From Ecdyonurus torrentis (taxonomy: Eukaryota > Arthropoda > Insecta > Ephemeroptera > Heptageniidae): a stretch of DNA of 64,000 nucleotides. This document shows positions 34,164 through 45,849 of the stretch, piece after piece; position 1 is the stretch's first letter, and every line of letters starts with the position of its first letter. The position numbers were made by a program, and so were the translations under genes. The stretch is from NCBI GenBank assembly GCA_949318235.1, contig OX439129.1, positions 30,082,243-30,146,242 on the forward strand, read 5' to 3'. The notes beneath the pieces were generated by a model, which saw only the letters and a program-made list of their open reading frames with translations, was not told where the DNA came from and searched no databases.

Positions 34164-36710
34164 TAGTAGAGGGAACAAGAGGAACTTTTCGGGAAAAGGT
34201 GGTAAGAACATGAATTTTTCAGGGTTTGTAGATATGGTCATTAGTAGCTCTTTCCCTAAATTTCAACGCATGGGCCGCGTAGGGTCGTCAGATATTGACC
34301 TCTGAACTTTGACCCCTTATTCCACAGTTTTTAATTTTTTATAGCGTTCCTGATCATCTTTTCGCAAAAAGTTTAAAAACAAAATATATTTTAAATAATT
34401 ATTTCTACGTGTGAAAAAATTTTCAAAAGTGTGACGTCACAAATACCAAGATGGCGGCCAAATTTTCAAAATTGCCCTAATTATTGGTGCTAATTATTTA
34501 TTCAACATCTTCTCATTAGCCCAAAAATAATAATTTTGATTATATTTGATGTATAATGTACTGAGGAATATGATAAATTTTATTTGAAAGAAATCGGACA
34601 ATTTGGGTGGAAGATATTAATTTTTTTTCGAAAAAGCTGTATGCCCAGCAATGGTGCCTATGCTATAACCATAGGGAAAACAGCAGAATTCAAACTGTTG
34701 TAACTTTTTATCAAGTTGATGTATGGGTTTGATTTTTTCAGGGAGCATAGATAATCAAGAGATATTTAATAGAGCAATTATTTTTTAATTCAAATTTGTA
34801 TAGGGTGACTATATTATGACCTTTGACCTTGCACCTTAGAGGGATGTTATTTTAATGATTGCGAGCACTAATTTAGCCCGCGAGAACAACTTTTAAGGAC
34901 AAAAATGTTAGATTTGACTAAATCAATCGATAAAAGTTATGGAGGAGTAATTAAGTTTCCTCTGACCTTGACATATTTGGAGAACTTGGTGCTCAAATTT
35001 GCTATTTTTTAAGAATTCCAAAGCATTAAAATCGAGATTAAATGAAAAAAAAAAGAAGCGATTGGATCATATCTGTAGCCCCGTAAATCAGTCCGCATAC
35101 CCACACCACCCAGCAACCCCCAGCGCTACCCCTCCCCCCAAATAATTAAAGGAAACGTTGTAAACTGCAAACATAAGATATGCGCATAATATATTAATTT
35201 ATAAAGTAATATTTTTTTATAACTTCATTTTGGCCTCCCCCATCCCCCATCTTAAAACCACAATTATATTTTAATTTAGGGGGGGGGGGACGTTTAAAAA
35301 AAATATACAGAAAACAGAAATAAAAATTTACTACATGTGTATATAGTGTATACAATTAATTATGCATGCATGTCCAAAGTTTACATTTTTTCGGGGGCGG
35401 GGGGATTGAAAATATTTAATTCTGTTAGATCATATCGGTAGCCCCGTAAATAAGCCCACTTCCCCTTTCCTTAAAAAAATGTAAATCTTTAACATATACT
35501 TATGCCTTATGCATAATTAAATTAAGTTTATACACATATAATACATTTTGATTTCTGTTTTCTGTTTTTTTGACCCTCCCCCCCAAATTAAAATATAATT
35601 GTGGTTTTAAGATGGGGGATGGGGGAGGCCAAAATGAAGTTATAAAAAAATATTACTTTATAAATTAATATATTATGCGCATGTCTTATGTTTGCAGTTT
35701 ACAACGTTTCCTTTAATTATTTGGGGGGGGGGGGGGTAGCGCTGTGGGTTGCTGGGTGGTGTGGGTATGCGGACTGATTTACGGGGCTACAGATATGATC
35801 CAATCGCTTCTTTTTTTTTCATTTAAGCTCGATTTTAATGCTTTGGAATTCTTAAAAAATAGCAAATTTGAGCACCAAGTTCTCCAAATATGTCAAGGTC
35901 AGAGGAAACTTAATTACTCCTCCATAACTTTTATCGATTGATTTAGTCAAATCTAACATTTTTGTCCTTAAAAGTTGTTCTCGCGGGCTAAATTAGTGCT
36001 CGCAATCATTAAAATAACATCCCTCTAAGGTGCAAGGTCAAAGGTCATAATATAGTCACCCTATACAAATTTGAATTAAAAAATAATTGCTCTATTAAAT
36101 ATCTCTTGATTATCTATGCTCCCTGAAAAAATCAAACCCATACATCAACTTGATAAAAAGTTACAACAGTTTGAATTCTGCTGTTTTCCCTATGGTTATA
36201 GCATAGGCACCATTGCTGGGCATACAGCTTTTTCGAAAAAAAATTAATATCTTCCACCCAAATTGTCCGATTTCTTTCAAATAAAATTTATCATATTCCT
36301 CAGTACATTATACATCAAATATAATCAAAATTATTATTTTTGGGCTAATGAGAAGATGTTGAATAAATAATTAGCACCAATAATTAGGGCAATTTTGAAA
36401 ATTTGGCCGCCATCTTGGTATTTGTGACGTCACACTTTTGAAAATTTTTTCACACGTAGAAATAATTATTTAAAATATATTTTGTTCTTAAACTTTTTGC
36501 GAAAAGATGATCAGGAACGCTATAAAAAATTAAAAACTGTGGAATAAGGGGTCAAAGTTCAGAGGTCAATATCTGACGACCCTACGCGGCCCATGCGTTG
36601 AAATTTAGGGAAAGAGCTACTAATGACCATATCTACGAACCCTGAAAAATTCATGTTCTTACCACCTTTTCCCGAAAACCCCTTAAAAATGCCTCTTGAT
36701 CCCCCTGCTA
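34164..36710. mobile_element. 2.5-kb near-perfect palindrome (foldback element)
   Basis: Two arms of about 1.23-1.25 kb (34164 to about 35393, and about 35465 to 36710) are inverted copies around a loop of roughly 70 bp. The outer parts are almost identical: over several hundred aligned bases I saw only a few substitutions (for example GGGTTTGTAG versus GGGTTCGTAG) plus a 10-15 bp indel near the tips. The inner arms are more diverged. The tips are TAGTAGAGGG and CCCCCTGCTA, and TAA flanks both sides (34161-34163, 36711-36713), a possible target-site duplication. No transposase is encoded. Confidence 0.93.
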
Positions 36711-37400
36711 TAAGCAAGGTACCCAAAGATAAAGATTTACGAAACATAGTATTATTTTGCACGTTGATTTAAAAATTTAAAGTATTATTATTTATACTAT
36801 CTATATTATATATAACTTATGTTCCTGGTTCCTGTTATCATATAGAAATAACTAATTAATTATAAAATATACTGTATACCATTGAAATGAGTCATGAGTC
36901 ATGACCATAAGGTATAATGTTGCTGAGATATATAAATATAATAAATTCTTATACAATGCTAAATGTTCGAATATATAAACTTTTTAAATTTATAATCAAT
37001 TATTTCTAAAATCTTTTGCATTCATGCAAGTAATAATTTCTTAGAGAGGAAAAAAAAAAGTAGACCTATGGTTAAAACTATTATCTTGTTGCCGTGAACC
37101 GTGATGTATACAGTATACTTATTAATAACAATAATAATAATTATCAAAGAAATTGATCAAATTATAATTATATTTTGGTATACTCAATACATATATAAAT
37201 ATTATAGACATGTACAGTATAAGTGCTTCATTGTAATTAGATCAATACACCATAATTTGAAAATGTTTTGCACCGGGCTATATATCTTATTTTTATATAT
37301 GCATACAGTATATATATATAAATATATATATATGGGTGGGTGGGTGTATTCTCTTATATTTTGTTTTTAAAGTTTAATATGTGTGGTAAAGAAAATTATT

Positions 37401-37402
<2 letters not shown>

Positions 37403-37481
<79 letters not shown>
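37403..37481. repeat. (TA)n microsatellite
   Basis: TA tract of about 39 units downstream of the coiled-coil gene. Confidence 0.97.
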
Positions 37482-37483
<2 letters not shown>

Positions 37484-37701
37484 TATGCCTCTGCCTCTAT
37501 ATAATATAACTTACTTTTTTTTTGTCGGTTGCACCTTAATATCAGATCTGTGCTATGAATAATAAGAGATATAAAATTAAAAATAATAATAATAAAAATC
37601 ACATTCTTCACAATATTAGTTTTTATTTATGAGTTAGTAGAAGATAAATAAACTATATAAAAACAACAGTATTAGTAAAAATACAATATAAAATATATTT
37701 T

Positions 37702-39839
37702 TTAAGGTTCGTTTTTCTTTAACATTTTTATTGCATAAATAACATGACGATTAAATTCCTTTTTCTGTCTCTCGGAATAATTTAGACGGGATATTAAATT
37801 ATCATCAGATAATAAATATTTTAATTGTTTGAGACAGTCTAATTTTAATTTTATTCCTCTGTGAACATGCTCAAACTCTGGTTTTATATCTTTATTATGT
37901 GATTTCAAATTATTAAGCTGTTGTAATAATCTTGAGAACTCCTCAGATGATTTTTTTCTGATCTCGCATATCTTTTGAACCAGCATATCGTTAACCCTCA
38001 CTTGTTCCTCCAATTTATTTTTAAAATTGTTTAATTGCTTTTGATCAATATAAGCTACTTTCAATTTATTTTTTAGTTCTAAATTTTTTTCACATTTTAT
38101 CACATTTTCATTTTTGTACAATTTTATTTCGGTTTGTAATTTTTTTATGGTTTTCAATGATTTCTTAAATTCATGTTCAAGTTCATTTTTTAACTTCGTT
38201 TCTTTGTATAGTTTAGCATTAAGTTTTTCTGTCATTATTTCACGCTGATGTTTTTTCCCTTTTAGTTTTTGCTCCAGATCTACTATTTTACTCTTATAAA
38301 ATTTTTCAATATCCGAGGTCGCACTAATGAGCCGCTTTGTTGTTACTTCCAGGGCTGAACTGCATATCCTTTCAGATTCTTTTGAATATTTTAGCTCTTT
38401 TTTTAACATTTGAACTTCTTTTGAGTTTTCAAGTAATTTCTTATTAAGTTCTTCCTGTTCCATAACAACCTCTGTCTTATTGATTATCAAACCCTCTTTC
38501 AATTTCTCTATTTGTTCATCTGTGATTTTTTTATTTATTTTTTCACGCCTTTCTGTTTCATTTAGTTCGGATTGTAATGATTGTAAATCTGAAGTTAATT
38601 TGACCAATTTTTCATTTAATACTTTATTTTTAATTTCTTCAGATTGTAAGTCATTTTTATACACTGTGTTTTCCTTCTGTAATATTTCTATAGTAAAGTG
38701 TTCTTTTATTTCTTTATCTTTATTTTCTGATTCATTTGTATAATGGTCATTCCTGTTCAAAGTTTTATCGTTATTATTTTGAGTACAAATATTAATGTTT
38801 TCTTTTAAATGCTTAATATTATTAATCAAACTTTCTTCTTTACTTAATTTCTGTCTTAATTGTTTTCTTAAAAGAATATTTGATTCTTTTAAATTATTAA
38901 TAATCATTTGGTTAGAAATTGTTGTTTCAATTGTTACTCGCTCAAGCTCATCTTTAACACACATGCATTGTTTCTCGAGTATTTTAATTATGTTTGTGTC
39001 AGGTGCTTCTCACTTCTTGACTTTTCTTTTAGTTCTGCTTTGAGCACGCTGCGAGACTCACTTTCATTCTCTAAATAACGATTTGTTTGCTCTACAAACA
39101 TGGAACAATCCTCGTTTAATTTTTGAATATATTGCTCAAAGCCTAAAATCTCTGATTTTTGTTCATTTACTAAACATTCTAATTTATTTTTATATTCTTG
39201 CAATTTCTTATAGTTTGCATCATAATTACTAATTTTATCTTGAAGATGAATTATTCTATTATCATAACATAATTTTAAATGTTTTATAATATTCTCATCA
39301 TTATTATAGAATCCATCATAATATATAAGTTGATCATTTAACATTTTTAACTTTTCTTCTTCTTCTAATGGCTTCTGAAAAATTTCTTGCATTACAAGGT
39401 TTTTGAAGATAATAAGATCTTGCCTACCATCTGTCGCAATGTGCATTGCTTCAGTATTTGCAGTGGTAACTTTTGTTTCAACCAGACGAGGAGGGGATGA
39501 TAGACCAGAGTTATAAATCCATTCAAATACAACCGAATCCAGAAAATTTGGGACTGCATTAATTTTAGCTGTGTTGAGATCGCATAATACATCAGAGTAT
39601 GGTGATGAGTTAGTCAAACACTTGCCATTTCCATTAACTTTAGAAACATTCACTGCATTATGGTAATCCTGCAGGCTTAACTTATTCACAGTTTTTATTG
39701 TAGATTTCTTGTTTGCATTAGTCATGCTTTGCTCACTTGTTAGCGAAGATTCACCTGACGACGAGTCACTCTGATTTTTTGTCTTTCGTTCTTTGTCTTT
39801 GGAATTTATATTTTTTGTCTTTCTTGTCATTGCTGACAT
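37702..39839 (-). pseudogene. Intronless coiled-coil protein gene with one frameshift
   Basis: Two abutting minus frames look like one gene. The first runs 39839-38988 (283 aa, start MSAMTRKTK). It has a Ser/Lys-rich N-terminus, a short ordered-looking part (NFLDSVVFEWIYNSG) and then a coiled coil. The second, 38964-37702, has 420 residues that are almost wholly heptad-rich Lys/Glu/Leu coiled coil ending MLKKNEP. The first stops at TAA 38990-38988. A one-base slip there would continue the coiled coil (TQT, then IIKILEKQ) into the second frame, giving about 710 residues. No introns are seen, unlike the neighbouring genes. It could be a real gene with a sequencing indel, a recently broken gene or a retrocopy. 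I do not recognise the family; a centrosomal or ciliary role would be guesswork. Confidence 0.65.
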
Positions 39840-41275
39840 TTTATCTAACGTGTCAAGCTTTATGTAGCACTCGTTTATTATAATTCCATCGATAATTTTT
39901 TATGAGTTAAAATAACAGTAGTGCAATACATTTTTGGTTGAATCAGTTTCAAAATTTTTAAATCAACAATAAAAAAAATGAACAGATATATACCTATAAT
40001 ATAGAAGATTTCAAGATTCTGCGCTCCACCAAGAAACAACAACAACAAAAAAGAGAAAGAAAAAAAGTCCTTCTTGGCTTGCATTATACACCGTCTAAAA
40101 CTTGTCTACTTTGCTGTCTTATTTATTTTTAATTTAATATTTTCAGCTGTGATAAAAATTATAAATTAATAATATAATTTAAAGTAGAAAACAAAAACCA
40201 TATTGATTTTTAAAATCATTAATTTTAAATTATTCTTAAAAATGAAAATCTTTAGATAAATTATGACGAAATTCCACGATTTGTGAACATCCAAAGTCAT
40301 ATCATACAAGCAACAAAATTGATACATTCAAAGAAAAGAAGCTGCAAACCCTATAGACATTGTGTCCTAAAAACGAGAAAAAAAATATAGTACACCAAAT
40401 TGAGTTTTTCTCACTTAAATTTATACATACCCCCTTATTTCCACTTTTTTTTTTCCGAATAATTTTTATTGTATTTTTAACTGTGCTGCCAGTATTTCAC
40501 TCACATTTTTGAAAATTATGAGTTTGTATTATATGCAAAAATCTACTACATATATAGACTTGTACAGAACATATACAGATACACACGAAGTCACGTACAT
40601 TCGATTGCCAATAAGGCATATATGCTTGTTAAAATTATTTTCTGCCCACGTATGGCGTCGAAGCGCAAGCTCAGTTTATTGAGCACACACCATCACCACA
40701 TCGAACCCCTGACCGTATACCCATATTATGCGCTTTTTTGAACGTATCTCTAAAGTGAATTATCGCGCGTTCAGCGGTATATATTACAAAAGAATTGATA
40801 ATGAGAGTTTGTAATTTGTAACACGAAAGCTGAATTGATAATAATAAAAAAAATAATTAAATGATGATCCAGATATTCCAGATCCAGTATATATGTATAG
40901 TAGTATATTTTGGGTATATAGTGCGGAGGTTAATAATTAACTAATGTGGTGTTAATTTTAATCAGGAGAATTAAGCACTTACAAAAATGTAAGCCCAGCG
41001 ATGACTGGTGTACTGGAGTCTGGAGGGTACCTGGAAACTGGAGGAGCATGGTAATTACGACTTACGACCCATTTGCGATTTTGGTTTTGCGATTGCGGCA
41101 TGAAAACTTTTAAACTTTTTGGCGCTTCTTTGTCTGCAAAACACAGCGCAACGCGACAGTGTTTTTTATGACTTATGTTTTGCTAGTCAGCTGAAAAATT
41201 TTCTCAATCTTGTGAAATCTCTAGACAGACAACTGATACTGATAGTTATTTTATAAAATTACGTTTCCTGATGGA
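39840..41275. other. Divergent intergenic region
   Basis: Separates the start of the coiled-coil gene (minus) from the start of the small membrane protein/UBXN6 transcript (plus), so it should hold both promoters. G+C-richer patches lie at 40640-40720 and 40980-41130. Immediately before the plus-strand start is a mini-ORF (ATG 41271, TGA 41277-41279) that overlaps the main ATG at 41276. Confidence 0.55.
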
Positions 41276-41777
41276 ATGACATCTTTATCAGGAGAAGTAA
41301 TTTCTAATTCAACTTTCGTAGATATTATTTATCAGTATCTGGGAAGGATTTGTACTTTTTTGCAACAAGGATTAGGTCTCGGACCTGTTGTCATTCCTTT
41401 ACCAGACAATCCTCAAGTTTTGCCTAACTTTCAGTCCTCCGATATTGTTAGTGACTTCGTGGAATGGTTTGCATTTGATGATTTTCAATTGAAGCTATTG
41501 AAAGCATTCCTTCTTGTTTTGACAGTGAACTTTCTTCTTATTTGTCTTGCTTGGCACTACTACGGCCCCAACATTTCTGACAAGTTTATGAAACCAGGTA
41601 TTTATGGTGACTTTGTAGTGTCAAAACATACATACATACATACATATTTATTTATTTAATTATGTACATACTTTTGCTTTTTTATTTTTTATTTCAGCTA
41701 CAAGTAAAGCAATTCAAGATCTGAAAAAGAGTGTATCTCAATTGAAGCTTCCTAGTGAGCATACTCCTCGAATCTAA
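41276..41777 (+). CDS. Small single-pass membrane protein, first cistron upstream of UBXN6
   Basis: 133 residues in two exons, 41276-41597 and 41698-41777; the junction (GT 41598, AG 41696-41697) keeps frame. One strong hydrophobic segment (LKAFLLVLTVNFLLICLAW, about residues 80-98) is followed by a short basic and amphipathic tail (AIQDLKKSVSQLKLP). The N-terminal half has a proline-rich part (GPVVIPLPDNPQVLP). Stop TAA 41775-41777. I do not recognise the family. Nine bases after the stop, in the same frame and the same exon, comes the ATG of UBXN6, so the two probably share one mRNA. A signal-anchor or tail-anchored topology is likely. Confidence 0.7.
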
Positions 41778-41786
41778 ACAACAAAA

Positions 41787-42093
41787 ATGGCTTCTAAAAT
41801 TAAAAAGTTCTTTAAAAGTAAGAAAAATGAAGCCAAATTCAAGCTTGGCATGGCTGGTCCTGGACACCGCTTGGGCGATACTCCTTCATCACAACAGAGC
41901 AGTGGAAGCAGCCAGGGTTCACGACCCATGGCTCCACGTGTAGCTCCCTCTGCTGAAGCTCAACAGGCAGCCGCAGCAGCTTTGGCCAGATTACAGCGTC
42001 CTGCTGATAAACCAGCTTTCAACACGTATGTATCTGTTGCACTATTTGTGAATGTACACAGAAATTTTGCTTAGCAAAAAAGAAAAACGAAGG

Positions 42094-42124
<31 letters not shown>

Positions 42125-44813
42125 AGAGAGAGAGAGAGAGCCAGTTCACATGTATGTACTTTCAAATAAGACAATTTACATGTGTGATTGAAATTTATTA
42201 AAAAATAGATAGGCCTATAAGTAATACAGTATAAGAAGTTTACACACAAAATTGCAAATTGCAGGTCATTGGCTGCTGTACGAGCACAAGCACGTAAAGA
42301 ACTAGAAGCTGAACAAGCAGCTGCTGCAGCAACCGAGAGTCAAGCTGCAAAGCCAGATGGAGATAACCCATCTGCATATAAATCTACTTTATCTCATCAC
42401 GACCCAGCCCAACTTGCTGCTACTGGCATCTTCTTCACATGCCCTCTAATTGGTACAGTAACCTTCATTAGTTATCTTCCAAATAATTACAATTAACAAA
42501 AGAATAACTGCTTAGTTGTTATTATTAATATTATTACGTAAAGAATATTAAAGATATTTAGACTTCAAAGAATGAGGAAGACTAAAAAATATATAGGGGG
42601 GGGGGGGGGGGGGACTTTATTGCATATTCTAAAAGAGAACATTGTTCTGCATCAATGGTTATGAAAATTTCTGAGTTCATTAAGTATTTTAAATAATTTT
42701 TGAATGATGTCACAGTCAGCAATTTTTTCCTATGCCCAGGTGCAAAAGGTATGAATCCAGACGCCGTTTTTTAATTATAACAATTATTATTATTATTACG
42801 CCGTTTTTTGGATTTTCAAAAATTAATTAAAAATACTTGATGTAGTCAAAATATAGAAATTTGCATATCAAATGATTCAAATCTTTTGGAACATGTAATA
42901 CAATTACCCACTTTTTTTATTACAACATGATCATAACAATAAAATAGATAATATAATATATATCTTGTGTAGATCAATAATAAGGTATTATCACTTAGAT
43001 ATACAGGAGTAAAAATATAATTTCTTTATGAAGGTCCTGAGGTGTTGCCTAAGGAGGAATGGCATGTTAAGATCCGCGAGTTTTTGTATGAGCAACTGGA
43101 ACATGAGCGGGCACTCACAGCTGTCATTATGATTCACACTTTAAATAAAAACAAAGAAAAGGTAAAATATCTAGTATATTATGATACAACATAGGTAATA
43201 TATATAATTTCAGGGACATAAAAATATATTAAATATTCTAAATTACTTTCAGGTAGAGCAGTGTGTTAAAACTATTCATCGTATGTTTGAAAATATTAAC
43301 AATAATCCGAATGAAGAGAAATATCGTCGTATAAAACTAGAAGGAAGGGCATTTCAAGAGAAAGTAAAGGATATGGAGGGAGGCATGGAGCTTCTGTTAG
43401 CTGCAGGATTTGTTGAGAAGGAAGAGGAAACTTCACCAGGACAGAAAGAACGTTTTCTCGTCTACCCAGAGGATAAATTATCAGATGTTGATCAACTAAC
43501 AGTAAGTTTTTCTTAATTAATAAATATGGTAACTATGGTTTTTAAAGAGCTTAAAAAACGTCATTTACTTGTGCTTTTTGAAATAATATTTTGCATTTTA
43601 AAGGTACATAATTGGTGTAATGTTTTGAATACTTCAATATTATTTTACAGTAAAGACAAACCAAGAGTTGTCAATATATATTTTTGTCTCTCTTACACAT
43701 TCCCTTCAATGCATGAAAGAAGCACAAAAGTAGTGAGTTATGAAAGGTCAGTATGGAAAGCATAAAAGATAAGATGATTGCAAAACTGGCTTTTCGTAAC
43801 AGGGTGGATGGGAGGAGAGGAAGGGACATGCCGAAAACATCATGGTCTAAAATGGTTGAAAGGTGCTGTGGGGAGGGGGGGGGGGGGGGGAGGGATATGC
43901 AATACTAGGTGTAAAAAGAATTGTATGAAGTGAAGTATGAGTCTAAGCAAGGGAAGTTTGCCAGAATAGAAAGTTATGGAGATCCATCACTAGGTGAAAG
44001 GAAAGTACTGTTGGCTTACCCTGAAGGGGCTATACAGCATGATGTATAAATACATTCCATTCATAATTTATATTTTTCCAGCTGCTTTGTGATGCACTAG
44101 ATTCAGCAGAACCCATCACCCTAGAGCTTGACCGAGGCTTACAAGTATTGTTACCTTCTCAAGCTTCTCGTAGACAGCAGTTACCACCAGAATTCTTCCG
44201 ACTCACCCCGGAGGATATCAAGAAAGAGCAACAAATGAGGTACAGTACTTTATTTGCTTTTCCACAATTTTCCTCCTATTTATGTTCCAAAATTAAACTT
44301 AACATTAATACATTCAGTAATGAAATAAAAATTAATTTTCTGCATTTTTCTCAACAGAACTGAGGCTGTAGAACGAAGTATGATGTTACGTACCAAAGCA
44401 ATGAGAGAAAAGGAAGAATTGCGTGAGATGAAAATGTACAAGTATGCAATCATCAGATTCAGATTTCCTGATGGTGTGTTACTTCAGGTATGTATTTGTC
44501 AAAAAATAGTTTATATTTACTTTATTTGTATAATACCTATGCTCAAATTTTTTAGAGGGTGAGCTTGAGGGGTTGTTTTGGCTTGTAGGTTTCTATCAAA
44601 TATTTCTGACCACATGGGTGAAGTAACATTACTTAAATGAGAATTGTAGGGGGGGGGGGGGGTAGAATAATAATGTACAGCTATTTTAATGAAATGAGAT
44701 CTTAAGGTAAATAAACCATAAAACCATTGAGGCTAGGTATAATAAATTTGAAAGAAAAGGATAGGAGAAACCAGCAAGAGCCTTACCATAGTGAACAGAG
44801 TCCCACAGTTTGG

Positions 44814-44851
<38 letters not shown>

Positions 44852-45574
44852 TGCTTGCTTGCTTGCCATATTGTGTTATTGTGCTATACACCAATCCCAG
44901 TCCCAGTCAAGACAGTACAGATGCTAGTACAGATGTAATAAAACTACCCTGTTGCTAATTTGAGTGTGTTTTGCCTTTAATTTTTTTTTTTTAATTATTA
45001 TTATTTTATCTTGGTGCTAGCAAGATTTTCACCAAACTATGGGACTCTGGTAAGACCCTTACTATGGGTTTTCCTATAATTTTCTTTCAAATTTGTTATA
45101 TTTTAATGAACGCGTATTATAAAAAAGTGCTAGCTACTTCTATTTACCTTCACATATCTTTTATACTATATAATATATAGACCTACATTATATTATGTGT
45201 CATATTTATTACCCCCCCCCCCCCCTCCCCTAAACAAAATATTTATTTAAAAAGGAATGTAAAAACACAGTAAAAATGATTTATTATTTCAGGGCACATT
45301 TAGCGTGTATGAAAAGTTTGAAGCTGTATGGAACTTTGTTAAAGAGAGTGTGGTAGAAAGAGATGAAGACCCAGAGCTTGGTAGTTTCTCTCTCACCACT
45401 CCTACTGGACATAAATTAACAGAAGGGTGTCCAGAATTTGAGCAAAATCTACTTGAACTTCGTCTTGTGCCTGCTACTATTCTTATTTTTGCCTGGAATA
45501 AACTAAACACTTCTGGTGGACAAGAAGAAGGTTACTTGAAACCAGAACTTTTAGTCTTGATGCAAGAAGTATAA
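41787..45574 (+). CDS. UBXN6: UBX domain-containing protein 6 (UBXD1), p97 cofactor
   Basis: Exons: 41787-42025, 42265-42452, 43034-43161, 43253-43501, 44082-44239, 44358-44487, 45293-45574. The total is 1374 nt, or 457 aa, against about 441 in human UBXN6. The N-terminus (KIKKFFKSKK...KFKLGMAGPGHRLG) matches the family's VIM helix region. Next come Ala/Gln-rich linkers, then a PUB domain at about 185-285 (VEQCVKTIHRMFENI, FLVYPED). The UBX domain spans about 345-440 (YAIIRFRFPDGVLLQGTF to TILIFAWNK). The canonical FPR loop of p97-binding UBX domains is not visible, as known for this family, in which VIM and PUB bind p97/VCP. Known roles are in endolysosomal trafficking and damaged-lysosome clearance. 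Introns carry two MITEs (42566-42912, 44739-45100). Confidence 0.93.
42094..42140. repeat. Poly-A then (GA)n tract
   Basis: About 28 A followed by (GA)9-10 in the first UBXN6 intron. Confidence 0.95.
42566..42912. mobile_element. MITE family A copy 2 (in UBXN6 intron)
   Basis: Starts AGAATGAGGAAGACT and shares with the 5433-5785 copy the inner blocks GAGTTCATTAAGTATTTTAA and a central GATGTCA...TATGCCCAGG-like part. The right end is decayed. An 18-G run (42596-42613) sits just inside the left end. Confidence 0.7.
43869..43891. repeat. Poly-G run
   Basis: Near-continuous G tract (GGGGAGGGGG type) in a UBXN6 intron. Similar G or C runs occur at 44649-44662, 45213-45226 and 49675-49689. Confidence 0.9.
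44739..45100. mobile_element. MITE family C (in last UBXN6 intron)
   Basis: Inverted repeat of about 360 bp. TATAATAAATTTGAAAGAAA on the left pairs with TTTCTTTCAAATTTGTTATA on the right. The inner arms also pair: CAGAGTCCCACAGTTTGGTGA on one side and TCACCAAACTATGGGACTCT on the other. A T32 run and (GCTT)4 lie in the core. A related right half is seen at 61614-61711. Confidence 0.8.
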
Positions 45575-45830
45575 CCAAATAATGTCTTAATTTTTCCACT
45601 TATCAATTGAATGTTTCAAAGTATTATGTATTTGTATTGGTCGTGGCCTTTTTTTTTTTTAATACAGTATAAATGTAAAAAAATTAAACATAATTACATT
45701 GTGTATTTATTTTTTATTTTTTTTTTTGCATTTATATACCAACTAATTTTTTTTCCTCAAATTTTTAAAATACATTTATCTTCTTCTTTTTTTCAATATA
45801 ATGATTATGTTTTTGCGTAAATTTCCTGTT

Positions 45831-45840
45831 AATAAATAAA
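45831..45840 (+). promoter_or_regulatory. Candidate UBXN6 polyadenylation signal
   Basis: Overlapping AATAAATAAA about 260 nt after the UBXN6 stop codon. This is a plausible distance for a short 3' UTR, though A+T-rich DNA gives many such hexamers. Confidence 0.4.
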
Positions 45841-45849
45841 GTATATTCT

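Noticed and set aside
36559..36762. 67-codon minus frame at the right tip of the large palindrome
   Set aside because: Non-coding arm sequence; the same bases occur inverted in the left arm without a matching frame extension.
38480..39043. Plus frames antisense to the coiled-coil gene
   Set aside because: Shadows of Lys/Glu-rich codons on the opposite strand.
43660..44045. Possible retroelement tail in a UBXN6 intron (G+A-rich, short frame with RVDGRRGRDMPKTSWSKMVER-like reading)
   Set aside because: Too short and broken to assign to a reverse transcriptase family.
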